Assembly (NCBI RefSeq): GCF_009676955.1
Contig: NZ_CP045696.1
Span: 1,114,501 to 1,178,500, forward strand
Direction: 5' to 3'
DNA length: 64,000 bases
Origin: Sodaliphilus pleomorphus
GTDB lineage: Bacteria > Bacteroidota > Bacteroidia > Bacteroidales > Muribaculaceae
A program made the translations under genes and the position numbers. The notes below the pieces were generated by a model that saw nothing but the letters and a program-made list of their open reading frames with translations, had not been told where the DNA came from and searched no databases. Positions 7,045 to 15,854 of the stretch are shown piece after piece; within the stretch, counting starts at the first letter, position 1; each line of letters opens with the position of its first letter.

Positions 7045-9159
7045 TTAATTTGTCGTTATGCAACGGATTCCGTTCATAAAATGTTTTAATATATATTTGT
7101 CAAATGAATGGAGATTAGGTATTTTTTGTTCAAGGTATTCAATTCCTATCGTGTTAAACTCCTGTATAACGATTGTAATCTCTTTAGAATCGTCTTCAAG
7201 ATTTATAAGACCTGCATTTTGTATCTTTTTACTAATCATCCTCGGTAATCCGTATTCTTCAAGTTGGAATACAATTTTAGGTAAAAAGGCATTTGATGCT
7301 TTATATACAAAATTGGCGATATTTGAGGAATTAGGATAAAGTTCTTGACGTATAATATTAATTACCGCAATAATAGATGAGAGATTAAAGGATACATATC
7401 TTTCAAATGTAAATATATCCTCATATGTAATACCATAATCTTTTACTGTGTTATATAGCTCTTTTATAGTCATTTTCCATCCATTACTACATGCACATGC
7501 ATAATACCGTAAATGTCCTTTTCGATGATATTCCAAAATTTCTATGATATCTCCTAAAGCTTCCCTCCATTCCCATGTATTATTGTTTTGTAAAGCATCG
7601 CAATTTGTTGGCCAATTGGAATCATTTTTCAATTTTTCCGCAATTATCTTTAACATTGATGGTTTGCAACTTCTGATTTGTGGTATTCTTTCAATTCTAT
7701 GCCAAATATCCATTCCAAGAAGTTCTATCATTTCATCTTGATATCGTTGAATTTTTACATATTGTTCATTATTCAATTTTATACCGGGATCATTTCCATC
7801 AAGTTTTTTTACTACATCATCAGGAAACTCTAATCTCAATTTAGTATTTTCTTGACTTGGTGGCTCTTCAAGCATATAGACACGACCTACAAAATAACGA
7901 AACATTCTGCCTGCGCGTCCAATGATGTTGCGAAAGGTAAAATAATCAATCTTATGAGCCCCGTTCTTATTTGACCATAAAACGACACTCTCTGCTTGAG
8001 TATTTACTCCTTCAATTATAGACGAGGTCGATACCAAATAATCTAACCCATTCTGTTCTTCAAATAGTTTTATTTGAATTTGACTAAGAGAACGATGTAG
8101 CTGACCATTATGAATACCAATACCATGTTTGACTAAATCTTTAAGAATATACTTTTCTCCATAATTGTATTCCAGCCAATCAGAAAAATTAGCAAGCAGT
8201 TCAGAGTCTTTATTATATAAATTTCTGTTAAGAATTGTTGTTACTTCTTCAATTCCCTTATATGTGCCGGTATATATCAAAGCTTTACCTATACCTGTAT
8301 TTATTAATTCAATAAGTTTACGTGTCTTAAAACTCTGTTTATCTTCATTCTTTGGTCTGCTTTTATATAACCGCCATGCATGCGTTACAACGGTCTTAAA
8401 ATCCATACGCAGAAATGTCATCCCTTCAGTGAATACATTTTCTTCTATTTCATGGATATTTGGGGCAAGATAATATCTTTGTTTAGCTTTCTTTCCGAGT
8501 TCTACCATTGAACTGAGTAAAGTGGAGCTTCTTTCAAGATCAAAATTTGTACTTGCCTTATAAAACTCATCAACGATTAGAATATCAATTGAAGGAAGTT
8601 TATCTATATAGGCAAAAGCCCTTTCTTGCGGAAATACTAATATGTTTTTCTCCGCAAGTTCTACATCTGTTGTTGTAATTATTTTATATTGATGAGAGAA
8701 TTTTCGGCAAATTCGTCTTCTTGTTTCATCTGCAAGAGCAACCGTAGGTACTAATATTACAACATTAATTGGTTGTTTAATCGCAATAAATGCATCAATA
8801 ACAAAACTTTTACCAAAACTTGTAGGAGCACTCACCGCAACGCTTTTCCCTTCTAATAAATTCTTTAATACCTGTGATTGAGCAGTATGTAAGACACAAG
8901 GTTTTCTTTCTCCAATATTAACTTTAAAAACTTCACATACAAACCGATCTTCCCAAGATGCAGTATATGTATCAATATACGGTAAAAGCCCCACTTCACG
9001 AATAAGATGGTTGACTAATTCCATATATGGATTATTGTTAGTACCATTAATCTCATGAAGTAATGTAATTACTTTGGATCTTGCATTACTTATATCACCA
9101 GCATTTAGAACATTACTTATATCTAAACATGTATTATATATATCATTCGTCTGCATCAT
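7045..9159 (-). CDS. hamB: Hachiman anti-phage helicase HamB
   Basis: 704 residues. An SF2 helicase resembling Ski2/HamB proteins: Walker A APTSFGKS at 111-118, motif Ia VPTVALADE near 138, a Walker B variant VDEFYK at 196-201, an IIEGVNT motif and motif VI GRAGR. In Hachiman systems HamB senses DNA damage or aberrant DNA and holds the nuclease HamA inactive until triggered, leading to abortive defence. The start overlaps the hamA stop by 17 bp, the expected hamA-hamB coupling. The codons are strongly AT-rich compared with the ICE, pointing to separate acquisition. Identification rests on the pairing with a HamA-like nuclease. Confidence 0.82.
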   Translation of the reverse strand: MMQTNDIYNTCLDISNVLNAGDISNARSKVITLLHEINGTNNNPYMELVNHLIREVGLLPYIDTYTASWEDRFVCEVFKVNIGERKPCVLHTAQSQVLKNLLEGKSVAVSAPTSFGKSFVIDAFIAIKQPINVVILVPTVALADETRRRICRKFSHQYKIITTTDVELAEKNILVFPQERAFAYIDKLPSIDILIVDEFYKASTNFDLERSSTLLSSMVELGKKAKQRYYLAPNIHEIEENVFTEGMTFLRMDFKTVVTHAWRLYKSRPKNEDKQSFKTRKLIELINTGIGKALIYTGTYKGIEEVTTILNRNLYNKDSELLANFSDWLEYNYGEKYILKDLVKHGIGIHNGQLHRSLSQIQIKLFEEQNGLDYLVSTSSIIEGVNTQAESVVLWSNKNGAHKIDYFTFRNIIGRAGRMFRYFVGRVYMLEEPPSQENTKLRLEFPDDVVKKLDGNDPGIKLNNEQYVKIQRYQDEMIELLGMDIWHRIERIPQIRSCKPSMLKIIAEKLKNDSNWPTNCDALQNNNTWEWREALGDIIEILEYHRKGHLRYYACACSNGWKMTIKELYNTVKDYGITYEDIFTFERYVSFNLSSIIAVINIIRQELYPNSSNIANFVYKASNAFLPKIVFQLEEYGLPRMISKKIQNAGLINLEDDSKEITIVIQEFNTIGIEYLEQKIPNLHSFDKYILKHFMNGIRCITTN

Positions 9160-10084
9160 TTTTGAGATTTTTTGCTTGTGAAATAAACCAGTTTACTATT
9201 TTTGTTTTATCAGGAACAGGAAAAAGAATCAAATGAAAGTTTATTTCCGAATATTTATGAACAGAACTAAGCTTGTTGATCTGCTTCTTAAAAAACGAAT
9301 GAGCACGATCTCTATGAAAAGAAATAATACTATTTTTATACTCATCACTCATTTCAGTAGTACTTGCTGTTATCTGGCATTCATGTAATAAAAGAATAGG
9401 TATATGTAGTTTGGGTTTTATTTCGTCAATAGAAGTATTCTCATCGAAACATTCTTTTATCTTTTTAAGTAATGTTTGGTTTTCAATTTGTTTATCAAGT
9501 TCATTGAGATTGGTCATTATTCCGCATTCCTTTTTCATAATAGGTTTGCGCAACATTTGTTCAACTGAATTTATTGGTTCGTATAATCGCGCATCCTCAA
9601 GAGAATTATAAAATTTAGCTTCTCCTAACCAAAGTTGAAAGCCTCCATTTGGGTCAATTACAATGTGTACAGAATCAGAGCCCTTTGCATTATCATTATC
9701 ATTCTGTTTATAAAAAATTTTAGGTATTGCAGATAAGGCTTTATAATGGTTCTTCATTATGCCATATAGAATAATTTCCGCTATTTCACTTCCCTTTCCA
9801 TTCTGCTCTTTGTCAACAAGTCGTAAATGTTTGGCAGCCTCAATAAGCCTACCGTAATCATTATCTATTAATTTCTCTCGTTCTTGTGCAGACAAAGCTG
9901 TTTCTGCAATATTACTGAAAACAAATTCTTTGAATTGACGATATCTCCAACTGCCATCTTCAAAGCCATTAGCGACTGATAATAACCTGTCATTATGATC
10001 TGGATTTATTTCTTGCTTTTTTGTATTAAAATTAACAAAACAATCATCAACTAATATATCAAAATTCCAAATTTTATTGCTCAT
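9143..10084 (-). CDS. hamA: Hachiman effector nuclease HamA (DUF1837)
   Basis: 313 residues. It matches HamA/DUF1837: a GSE motif (98-100) in a helix preceding a PD-(D/E)xK-like core, Asp137 in KGSDSVH, and Glu155-Ala-Lys157 in LWLGEAKFY. HamA is a DNase restrained by HamB and released on infection. It is the middle gene of a three-gene minus-strand operon, 52 bp after the HTH regulator and overlapping hamB. AT-rich like its partners. Confidence 0.82.
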   Translation of the reverse strand: MSNKIWNFDILVDDCFVNFNTKKQEINPDHNDRLLSVANGFEDGSWRYRQFKEFVFSNIAETALSAQEREKLIDNDYGRLIEAAKHLRLVDKEQNGKGSEIAEIILYGIMKNHYKALSAIPKIFYKQNDNDNAKGSDSVHIVIDPNGGFQLWLGEAKFYNSLEDARLYEPINSVEQMLRKPIMKKECGIMTNLNELDKQIENQTLLKKIKECFDENTSIDEIKPKLHIPILLLHECQITASTTEMSDEYKNSIISFHRDRAHSFFKKQINKLSSVHKYSEINFHLILFPVPDKTKIVNWFISQAKNLKNDADE

Positions 10085-10136
10085 ACACTTTATTTACATG
10101 CTTAAAAATGGTGAAACATCTATATTCCTTTAGATA

Positions 10137-10340
10137 CTATTTTTTTGTATGACAAATAAGTTCATGAACATCAACATCAAGCAAATTTGCAATACGAACA
10201 AATGTGTACAAATCAGGTTGAGAATGATTATTACACCATTTAGATACTGTTGCAGGATCTTTATGTAATTGTTTTGCTAACCATTTGTTCATAACTCCTT
10301 TTTCTGATAGTACATTTTTAATGTTGTTTAAAATTGCCAT
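10137..10340 (-). CDS. Small Cro/C1-type HTH regulator of the Hachiman operon
   Basis: 67 residues, almost entirely one XRE helix-turn-helix domain (NKWLAKQLHKDPATVSKWCN as helices 2-3; IANLLDVDVHELI as the closing helix typical of Cro/C1 proteins). It is first in the operon before hamA and hamB and has the same AT-rich composition. A palindrome sits in its promoter, so an autoregulatory repressor of the defence operon is the natural reading; activation is also possible. Confidence 0.8.
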   Translation of the reverse strand: MAILNNIKNVLSEKGVMNKWLAKQLHKDPATVSKWCNNHSQPDLYTFVRIANLLDVDVHELICHTKK

Positions 10341-10368
10341 TACAATTAATTTTAGATTGCGTTAAATG

Positions 10369-10376
10369 CAAAGTTA
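10369..10376 (-). promoter_or_regulatory. -7 promoter element of the Hachiman operon
   Basis: Minus-strand TAACTTTG, about 29 bp upstream of the HTH gene start. Confidence 0.65.
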
Positions 10377-10397
10377 CAACTTTTTATTAACTATATG

Positions 10398-10417
10398 AAT
10401 TTCTAACGATAGAAATT
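10398..10417. promoter_or_regulatory. Putative operator for the Hachiman HTH regulator
   Basis: Perfect 8-bp inverted repeat AATTTCTA-ACGA-TAGAAATT. It lies where the -33 element is expected relative to the TAACTTTG box, so a bound dimer would block RNA polymerase. Function is inferred from position. Confidence 0.5.
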
Positions 10418-10473
10418 GGTTGGATCAATCAAAAAAACTGGTTTTAAGGTCATTAAAACACCCAAGTATATAG

Positions 10474-10517
10474 AAAGTAAACGGGCAGCACCACAAAAGG
10501 TGTCGCCCGTTTACTTT
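10474..10517. terminator. Hairpin at the right edge of the defence island
   Basis: AAAGTAAACGGGC (10474-10486) pairs with GCCCGTTTACTTT (10505-10517), with an inner GCACC/GGTGT stem. It lies downstream of the minus-strand HTH gene at 10532 and would insulate the Hachiman promoter from it. Confidence 0.6.
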
Positions 10518-10531
10518 TTCATGCAACCGCC

Positions 10532-10837
10532 TTACTCCAGCGGCTTGCGGTAGTTCGCTTCCAGTACCTCGCGTAGCCCCGTTTCCGGGTAAAGCACCTT
10601 CCCTCCCAAAGGTATGAAGGGCAACACACGGTTGTTGCGGTATTCCTGCAAGGTGCGCCGGCTCACGCGGAGCAGTTCCGCCACCTCGCCGTCCGTCAGG
10701 TAACGTTCCCCGTCCAGCGGAGGACGGTAACTTTCCAGAAATGCGGACAGCCATTTAGAGCCTTTGTGCATATCCTGCACCACAGAGGCTATCGGCTCGT
10801 CTTCCATCGTAAAAACGTCGTTGTTCTCGTTCATCAT
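10532..10837 (-). CDS. Helix-turn-helix (excisionase/MerR-like) protein
   Basis: 101 residues with a central winged-helix domain of excisionase type (LTDGEVAELLRVSRRTLQEY, then a wing ending GGKVLYPE). These small proteins of Bacteroides ICEs bind DNA near att sites or promoters. It is 31 bp downstream of another such gene on the same strand and divergent from xis2c. The ACTAAATCCCAAAGTT leader motif precedes its start. Exact role unknown. Confidence 0.75.
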   Translation of the reverse strand: MMNENNDVFTMEDEPIASVVQDMHKGSKWLSAFLESYRPPLDGERYLTDGEVAELLRVSRRTLQEYRNNRVLPFIPLGGKVLYPETGLREVLEANYRKPLE

Positions 10838-10868
10838 AACTTTGGGATTTAGTAGGTTAATAACAAGA

Positions 10869-11168
10869 TTATCTGCCGCCGGGATAGAGCGTACCGATAA
10901 GCGGAATCAGCCTCTTGACTTCTTCCTGCTTGTAATAGAACCTGCGGTTTATCTGCGAGTAGCCGATAAGCCGCTTGTCGCGTAACGTCTGCAACGTGCG
11001 CGGGCTGATTCTCAACTGCCCGCAGACTTCCTCGCCCGTGAGCCATCTTTCCAGCCGCCCTCCGTCGTTCTTGCGCTTCAGGGCGGCAACCTTCTCCGAG
11101 AGGGCATTGAAGGACGCCAACATCATCTCGAAGGTCTTTTTCTCGATAGATACAATTTCCATATTCAA
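10869..11168 (-). CDS. Helix-turn-helix (excisionase-like) protein
   Basis: 99 residues: a short coiled N-terminus, then an HTH_17-type domain (LTGEEVCGQLRISPRTLQTL) and a wing (INRRFYYKQEEV). Paralogous in layout to its neighbour at 10532 and to Xis2c/Xis2d. Divergent from xis2c with a 201-bp shared control region. Probably a DNA-architectural or regulatory protein for excision. Confidence 0.75.
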   Translation of the reverse strand: MNMEIVSIEKKTFEMMLASFNALSEKVAALKRKNDGGRLERWLTGEEVCGQLRISPRTLQTLRDKRLIGYSQINRRFYYKQEEVKRLIPLIGTLYPGGR

Positions 11169-11286
11169 AACATTTCAGGTTTGCCGCAAAGGTAACGCCA
11201 TCCTCATGAACGCATATCGTTTCCCGCTGAAAGGCTGTATATTGCGCCAACTGTCCGGGTTACGGAGCCATTTCTGATAAAAATCT

Positions 11287-11301
11287 TACGTGAGACACGT
11301 A
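11287..11301. promoter_or_regulatory. Inverted repeat upstream of xis2c (candidate RteC site)
   Basis: Perfect TACGTG-AGA-CACGTA, about 70 bp before the xis2c start. In CTnDOT, RteC binds inverted half-sites upstream of the excision promoter, whose own promoter is weak; no good TAnnTTTG is seen here either. Assignment inferred. Confidence 0.45.
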
Positions 11302-11369
11302 GTGAGCTGTTAAAGCCCCTTTTGTTTATTGCCGAATTTTGCCGCAGAAACCAAAAGAAAGGACTGAAT

Positions 11370-11729
11370 ATGAAAGTAATAATGATGGAAAGTTCCGTCT
11401 TCACCGCATTGACGGAACAGATAGCCGAGATAGCGGCACACGTGCGTGCCGTTTCCGGCGAAAGAAAGGAAAAATCCACAGACAGGTTGCTCACCACCCG
11501 TGAGGCGGCGCACCTGTTGAACGTGAGTACCCGCACCCTCCAGCGTATGCGCAGCGAGCATCGCATCGGCTATGTGGTGCTGCGCGGCAAGTGCCGCTAC
11601 CGCCAGTCTGAAATCGACCGCCTGCTTGCGGACTGCACCGTCATGGAAGACGCGGCGACACCGACGGAAATGAAACGCAACCATACGCTGCGCACGGGAG
11701 GCGGCAAACCCAAAGGAAGGAGGACGTGA
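11370..11729 (+). CDS. xis2c: Excisionase Xis2c
   Basis: 119 residues from the ATG at 11370; an in-frame extension to 11322 is less likely. Central HTH_17 domain (LTTREAAHLLNVSTRTLQRM) and basic tail (GGGKPKGRRT). First gene of xis2c-xis2d-orf3-exc, the CTnDOT excision operon, in the same order. Xis2c and Xis2d assist IntDOT in excision and activate tra transcription in CTnDOT. It lies 3 bp before xis2d. Confidence 0.82.
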   Translation: MKVIMMESSVFTALTEQIAEIAAHVRAVSGERKEKSTDRLLTTREAAHLLNVSTRTLQRMRSEHRIGYVVLRGKCRYRQSEIDRLLADCTVMEDAATPTEMKRNHTLRTGGGKPKGRRT

Positions 11730-11732
11730 CGT

Positions 11733-12083
11733 ATGGAACTGCTTACCCGAAACAATTTCGAGAGCTGGATGCAGAAACTGATTGAACGGCTCGACCGTCA
11801 GGACGAACTGCTACTCTCCTTGCAACCGTCCGGCAAAGCCCCGAATCCGATGGAACGTATCAGGATGTTCGACAACCAAGACCTCTGTATGCTGCTCCAG
11901 ATCAGCAAGCGTACCTTGCAACGCTACCGCAGTATCGGCGCGTTGCCGTATAAGACGCTCGGTAAAAAGACCTATTACAGCGAGGAGGACGTGCTGACGT
12001 TCCTTTCCGGACACGTAAAGGACTTCAAAAAAGAAGATATAGCCTTCTACAAGGCTCGTATCCATAATTTCTTTCAAAAATAA
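11733..12083 (+). CDS. xis2d: Excisionase Xis2d
   Basis: 116 residues. HTH excisionase domain (DLCMLLQISKRTLQRYRSIG, wing TLGKKTYYSEEDV) followed by a helical tail. It is placed directly after xis2c, as in CTnDOT. With Xis2c it forms the directional factor for IntDOT and acts at the tra promoter in the model element. Confidence 0.82.
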   Translation: MELLTRNNFESWMQKLIERLDRQDELLLSLQPSGKAPNPMERIRMFDNQDLCMLLQISKRTLQRYRSIGALPYKTLGKKTYYSEEDVLTFLSGHVKDFKKEDIAFYKARIHNFFQK

Positions 12084-12103
12084 CCCATTAAAACATTTTT
12101 CAA

Positions 12104-13693
12104 ATGGCAAAGAAAAAAAGTGAAAAGGACGTGCTGATAGTCCGTGACGAAAAGACGGGCGAAATCAGCGTGGTAGCCGGGCTGGATGCAGACGGTTCCC
12201 CCAAGCGTACCCCCGCGAAAGCGGAGAACGCGCAGAGTTTCCTGCAATTCGACCGCCACGGCGATGTGCTGGACAACTTCTTCAAAAACTTCTTCCGGCA
12301 GTGCAAGGAACCCAGCCGCTTCGGTTTCTACCGTGTCGCGGCAGACCAAGCTGACAAACTGATGGAGGTGATGAAAGACCTGCTGAAAGACCCCGAAGCC
12401 AACAAGGAACTGCTTGCGCCCCACAAGGTGGACACTTCCGGCTACGAAAAGCAGGTGAAGGAAGAACAGACCGCCGGAAAGACGGAGCAGACGGAACAAA
12501 AGCAGGAAGAGCAGCCCAAAGAAAACCAAAAACAGGAAGAAATGGAAAAGAAGCAGGAAAGCTCGCAACAACAGACGCAAGGCAGACGGGGCTACCAGCC
12601 CATTGACGAGAGCAAAATCAACTGGCAGGAGCTGGAAGAGAAATGGGGCGTGAAACGTGCCGACCTTGAAAAGTCCGGCGACCTTACCAAGATGCTCAAC
12701 TACGGCAAGTCCGACTTGGTGAAGGTGTCACCCAAGTTCGGCGGCGAGGCTTTCGAGTTGGATGCCCGCCTCTCCTTCAAGAAGGATAGTGAGGGCAATG
12801 TCAGCCTCGTGCCGCACTTCATCCGCAAGGAACAGAAACTTGACGAGTACAAGGAACATAAGTTCTCCGACGAAGACCGTAAAAACCTGCGCGAAACGGG
12901 CAACCTCGGCAGGGTTGTGGACATCGTGGACAGGGAAACGGGTGAAATCATCCCCTCGTTCATCAGCATAGACCGCAAGACAAATGAAATCACGGACATT
13001 CCCGCAAACAAGGTGCGCATACCGGAGCGCATCGGAAAGACGGAAATCACCAAGCAGGAGCAGGATATGCTGCGTGCCGGATTGCCCGTGCGCGACAAAC
13101 TCATCGAACGCAACGACGGCAGGAAGTTCGTCACCACTCTTCAAGTGAACGTCGAGCAGCGAGGCGTGGAGTTCGTACCGGGAACCGGCAGGTCACCCCG
13201 TACCGCCCAGACGCAGGAAGCCAAGAACAATCAAACACAGGGACAAGCGCAAGGCATGGAAAACTCCGCAGCCCCACAGAAAGAGCAACGCCACAACACG
13301 TGGACGAACGCCGACGGCAGCATCCGTCCCATCAGCAAATGGAGCGGTGTGAATTTCACGGAGCAGCAGAAAGCCGACTATGTGGCAGGCAAAACCATCA
13401 AATTGGAGAACGTGACCGACAAGCAAGGCTTCCACGCCACGATGTACATCAAGTTCAACCCGGAGAAGGGACGCCCATACCGCTATGACACCAACCCCGA
13501 CAATGCGCAGAAGGTAGCCCCGTCCAACGAGAGCCGTACACAGGTGGCTGTGAACAGCGAAGGCAAGACCAACGAGGCGACCAAGAACCTGAAAGAACCT
13601 TTACAGAAGGGACAGACCGCCCCGAAAGACGACAAACAGCAAAAGCAGCAAGAGAAGCCTCAGAAGAGAAACAATAAGGGCATGAAGATGTAA
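12104..13693 (+). CDS. Orf3 of the excision operon (DUF4099/DUF3945-type)
   Basis: 529 residues. N-terminal conserved part, then a Glu/Gln/Lys-rich linker (about 115-160), a DUF4099-like segment beginning INWQELEEKWGVKRADLEKSG, DUF3945-like repeats (DLVKVSPKFGGEAFELDARL; GRVVDIVDRETGEIIPSFIS) and a low-complexity basic tail. Such proteins accompany the ICE topoisomerase throughout Bacteroidota. In CTnDOT orf3 is not needed for excision. Function unknown. Confidence 0.8.
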   Translation: MAKKKSEKDVLIVRDEKTGEISVVAGLDADGSPKRTPAKAENAQSFLQFDRHGDVLDNFFKNFFRQCKEPSRFGFYRVAADQADKLMEVMKDLLKDPEANKELLAPHKVDTSGYEKQVKEEQTAGKTEQTEQKQEEQPKENQKQEEMEKKQESSQQQTQGRRGYQPIDESKINWQELEEKWGVKRADLEKSGDLTKMLNYGKSDLVKVSPKFGGEAFELDARLSFKKDSEGNVSLVPHFIRKEQKLDEYKEHKFSDEDRKNLRETGNLGRVVDIVDRETGEIIPSFISIDRKTNEITDIPANKVRIPERIGKTEITKQEQDMLRAGLPVRDKLIERNDGRKFVTTLQVNVEQRGVEFVPGTGRSPRTAQTQEAKNNQTQGQAQGMENSAAPQKEQRHNTWTNADGSIRPISKWSGVNFTEQQKADYVAGKTIKLENVTDKQGFHATMYIKFNPEKGRPYRYDTNPDNAQKVAPSNESRTQVAVNSEGKTNEATKNLKEPLQKGQTAPKDDKQQKQQEKPQKRNNKGMKM

Positions 13694-13746
13694 CATCCCG
13701 TGTCCGCCACTAAATCCAAAGTAATAACTCATAAAAAGTAATCAGC

Positions 13747-15837
13747 ATGAAGACAATCATTGCAGAAAAGCCATCCGTGGCAAGAGAAATCGCCCGCATC
13801 GTGGGCGCGACAAAGAGAGAGGAAGGATATTTCGAGGGAGGCGGCTACGCCGTGACATGGGCGTTCGGACACCTCGTGCAGCTTGCCATGCCCGACGGTT
13901 ACGGCATACGCGGCTTTGTCCGTGACAACCTGCCCGTCATCCCCGACACCTTCACGCTCGTCCCCCGTCAGGTAAAGACGGAGAAGGGCTACAAGCCCGA
14001 CAGCGGCGTGGTGGCTCAGATTAAAACCGTCACCCGGCTATTCAAGGAAAGCGAACAGATCATCGTGGCGACCGATGCCGGACGCGAGGGTGAGCTTATC
14101 TTCCGCTACCTCTACCATTATACCGGATGCACCACCCCGTTCGTCCGCCTCTGGATAAGCTCGCTTACCGACAAGGCTATCCGCGAGGGACTGCGAAACC
14201 TCGAAGCGGGCGGCAAATACGACAACCTCTATCTTGCCGCCAAAGCACGTAGCGAATCAGACTGGCTCGTGGGCATCAACGGCACGCAGGCACTCTCCAT
14301 CGCCGCCGGACACGGCACATATTCCGTCGGACGGGTGCAGACGCCCACGCTGGCGATGGTATGCGCTCGCTATTGGGAGAACCGCCGTTTCACACCCGAA
14401 GCCTTCTGGCAGCTCCATATCGCTGCCGACGGAGGCAACGGCGAAGTGGTGAAATTCTCTTCTTCCGAGAAATGGAAAGAGAAAGAGCCGGCGACGGAAC
14501 TATATAATAAGATAAAGGAAACAGGCACAGCTACTGTCACGAAAGCAGAACGTAAGGAGAAGACGGAGGACACTCCGCTTCTGTACGACCTGACCACGCT
14601 CCAGAAGGAAGCCAACGCCAAGCACGGCTTCACGGCAGAGCAGACGCTTGAAATCGCGCAGAAGCTCTACGAGAAGAAACTTATCACCTATCCGAGAACC
14701 GGGAGTCGTTACATCCCCGAAGACGTGTTTGCAGAAATACCCAAATTCCTTGCCTTTATCGGCAATCTGCCCGAATGGAAAGAAAAAGTCAATCAGAAGG
14801 CAGTGCCGACACGCCGCAGCGTGGACGGCGGCAAGGTAACAGACCACCATGCCTTGCTCGTCACGGGCGAGAAACCGCTGTTCCTCTCCAAAGAAGATAG
14901 TATCGTCTATCAGATGATTGCCGGACGCATGATTGAGGCTTTCTCTGAAAAATGCGTCAAAGACACAGCCTCTGTTACGGCGGAGTGTGCCGGAGCGGAG
15001 TTCGTGGCAAAAGGCAGCATCATCAAACAAGCCGGGTGGCGTGCCGTCTATGGCGAGGAAGAGAAAGAGGAAACCATCCTCCCCGGCTGGCAGGAAGGCG
15101 ACACGCTGACACTGAAAGCCGCCTCCATCACAGAGGGAAAGACCAAGCCCAAACCGCTGCATACCGAAGCCACCCTGCTGTCCGCTATGGAAACGGCAGG
15201 CAAGGAGATTGAGGACGATGCGCTGCGTCAGGCTTTGAAGGACTGCGGCATTGGCACGCCTGCTACCCGTGCAGCGATTATCGAAACGCTTTTCAAACGG
15301 GGATACATGGAACGCTGCAAGAAGTCGCTTGTACCCACCGAAAAGGGGCTTGCCCTCTACTCGGTCGTGAAGACAATGCGCATCGCCGACGTTGCCATGA
15401 CGGGCGAATGGGAAAAGGAGCTGGCACGCATTGAGCGCGGGGAACTTCCTGCCGATACCTTCCACAAGGAGATAGAGGCGTACACGCGGGAAATTACCTC
15501 CGAACTGCTCTCGTGCGACAAACTGTTCGCCCGCAGGGATTCCGGCTGCAAGTGTCCCAAGTGCGGAACGGGCAGTATGCAGTTCTACGGCAAGGTCGTC
15601 CGCTGCGACAACGCGGAGTGCGGGCTGCCCGTGTTCCGCCTGAAGGCAAACCGTACCCTCACCGATGACGAGATCAAAGACCTGCTCACCGACGGACACA
15701 CGAAACTGCTCAAAGGTTTCAAGAGCAAGCAGGGCAAGAGTTTCGATGCCGTGGTTGCCTTTGACGGGGACTACAACACGACTTTCGTGTTCCCCGAAAG
15801 GAAAACGACCAAGAAATTTTCAGGACGGAAGAAATAA
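13747..15837 (+). CDS. exc: Type IA DNA topoisomerase Exc
   Basis: 696 residues, TopB/topoisomerase III-like. Toprim domain at the N-terminus (IIAEKPSVAREIA; ATDAGREGELIFR), SVGRVQTPTLAM, the active-site Tyr315 in ITYPRTGSRYIP, GIGTPATRAAIIETL, and a C-terminal zinc cluster (CKCPKCGTG...CDNAECG). In CTnDOT, Exc relaxes DNA in vitro and the gene is required for excision, though its topoisomerase activity is reportedly dispensable. The gene is preceded by the ACTAAATCCAAAGTAA motif. The promoter of the downstream small RNA starts right at its stop. Confidence 0.9.
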   Translation: MKTIIAEKPSVAREIARIVGATKREEGYFEGGGYAVTWAFGHLVQLAMPDGYGIRGFVRDNLPVIPDTFTLVPRQVKTEKGYKPDSGVVAQIKTVTRLFKESEQIIVATDAGREGELIFRYLYHYTGCTTPFVRLWISSLTDKAIREGLRNLEAGGKYDNLYLAAKARSESDWLVGINGTQALSIAAGHGTYSVGRVQTPTLAMVCARYWENRRFTPEAFWQLHIAADGGNGEVVKFSSSEKWKEKEPATELYNKIKETGTATVTKAERKEKTEDTPLLYDLTTLQKEANAKHGFTAEQTLEIAQKLYEKKLITYPRTGSRYIPEDVFAEIPKFLAFIGNLPEWKEKVNQKAVPTRRSVDGGKVTDHHALLVTGEKPLFLSKEDSIVYQMIAGRMIEAFSEKCVKDTASVTAECAGAEFVAKGSIIKQAGWRAVYGEEEKEETILPGWQEGDTLTLKAASITEGKTKPKPLHTEATLLSAMETAGKEIEDDALRQALKDCGIGTPATRAAIIETLFKRGYMERCKKSLVPTEKGLALYSVVKTMRIADVAMTGEWEKELARIERGELPADTFHKEIEAYTREITSELLSCDKLFARRDSGCKCPKCGTGSMQFYGKVVRCDNAECGLPVFRLKANRTLTDDEIKDLLTDGHTKLLKGFKSKQGKSFDAVVAFDGDYNTTFVFPERKTTKKFSGRKK

Positions 15838-15840
15838 TAT

Positions 15841-15848
15841 TAACTTTG
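15841..15848 (+). promoter_or_regulatory. -7 promoter element of the small RNA after exc
   Basis: TAACTTTG begins three bases after the exc stop codon. The -33 element is weak. Confidence 0.6.
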
Positions 15849-15854
15849 CCACTG

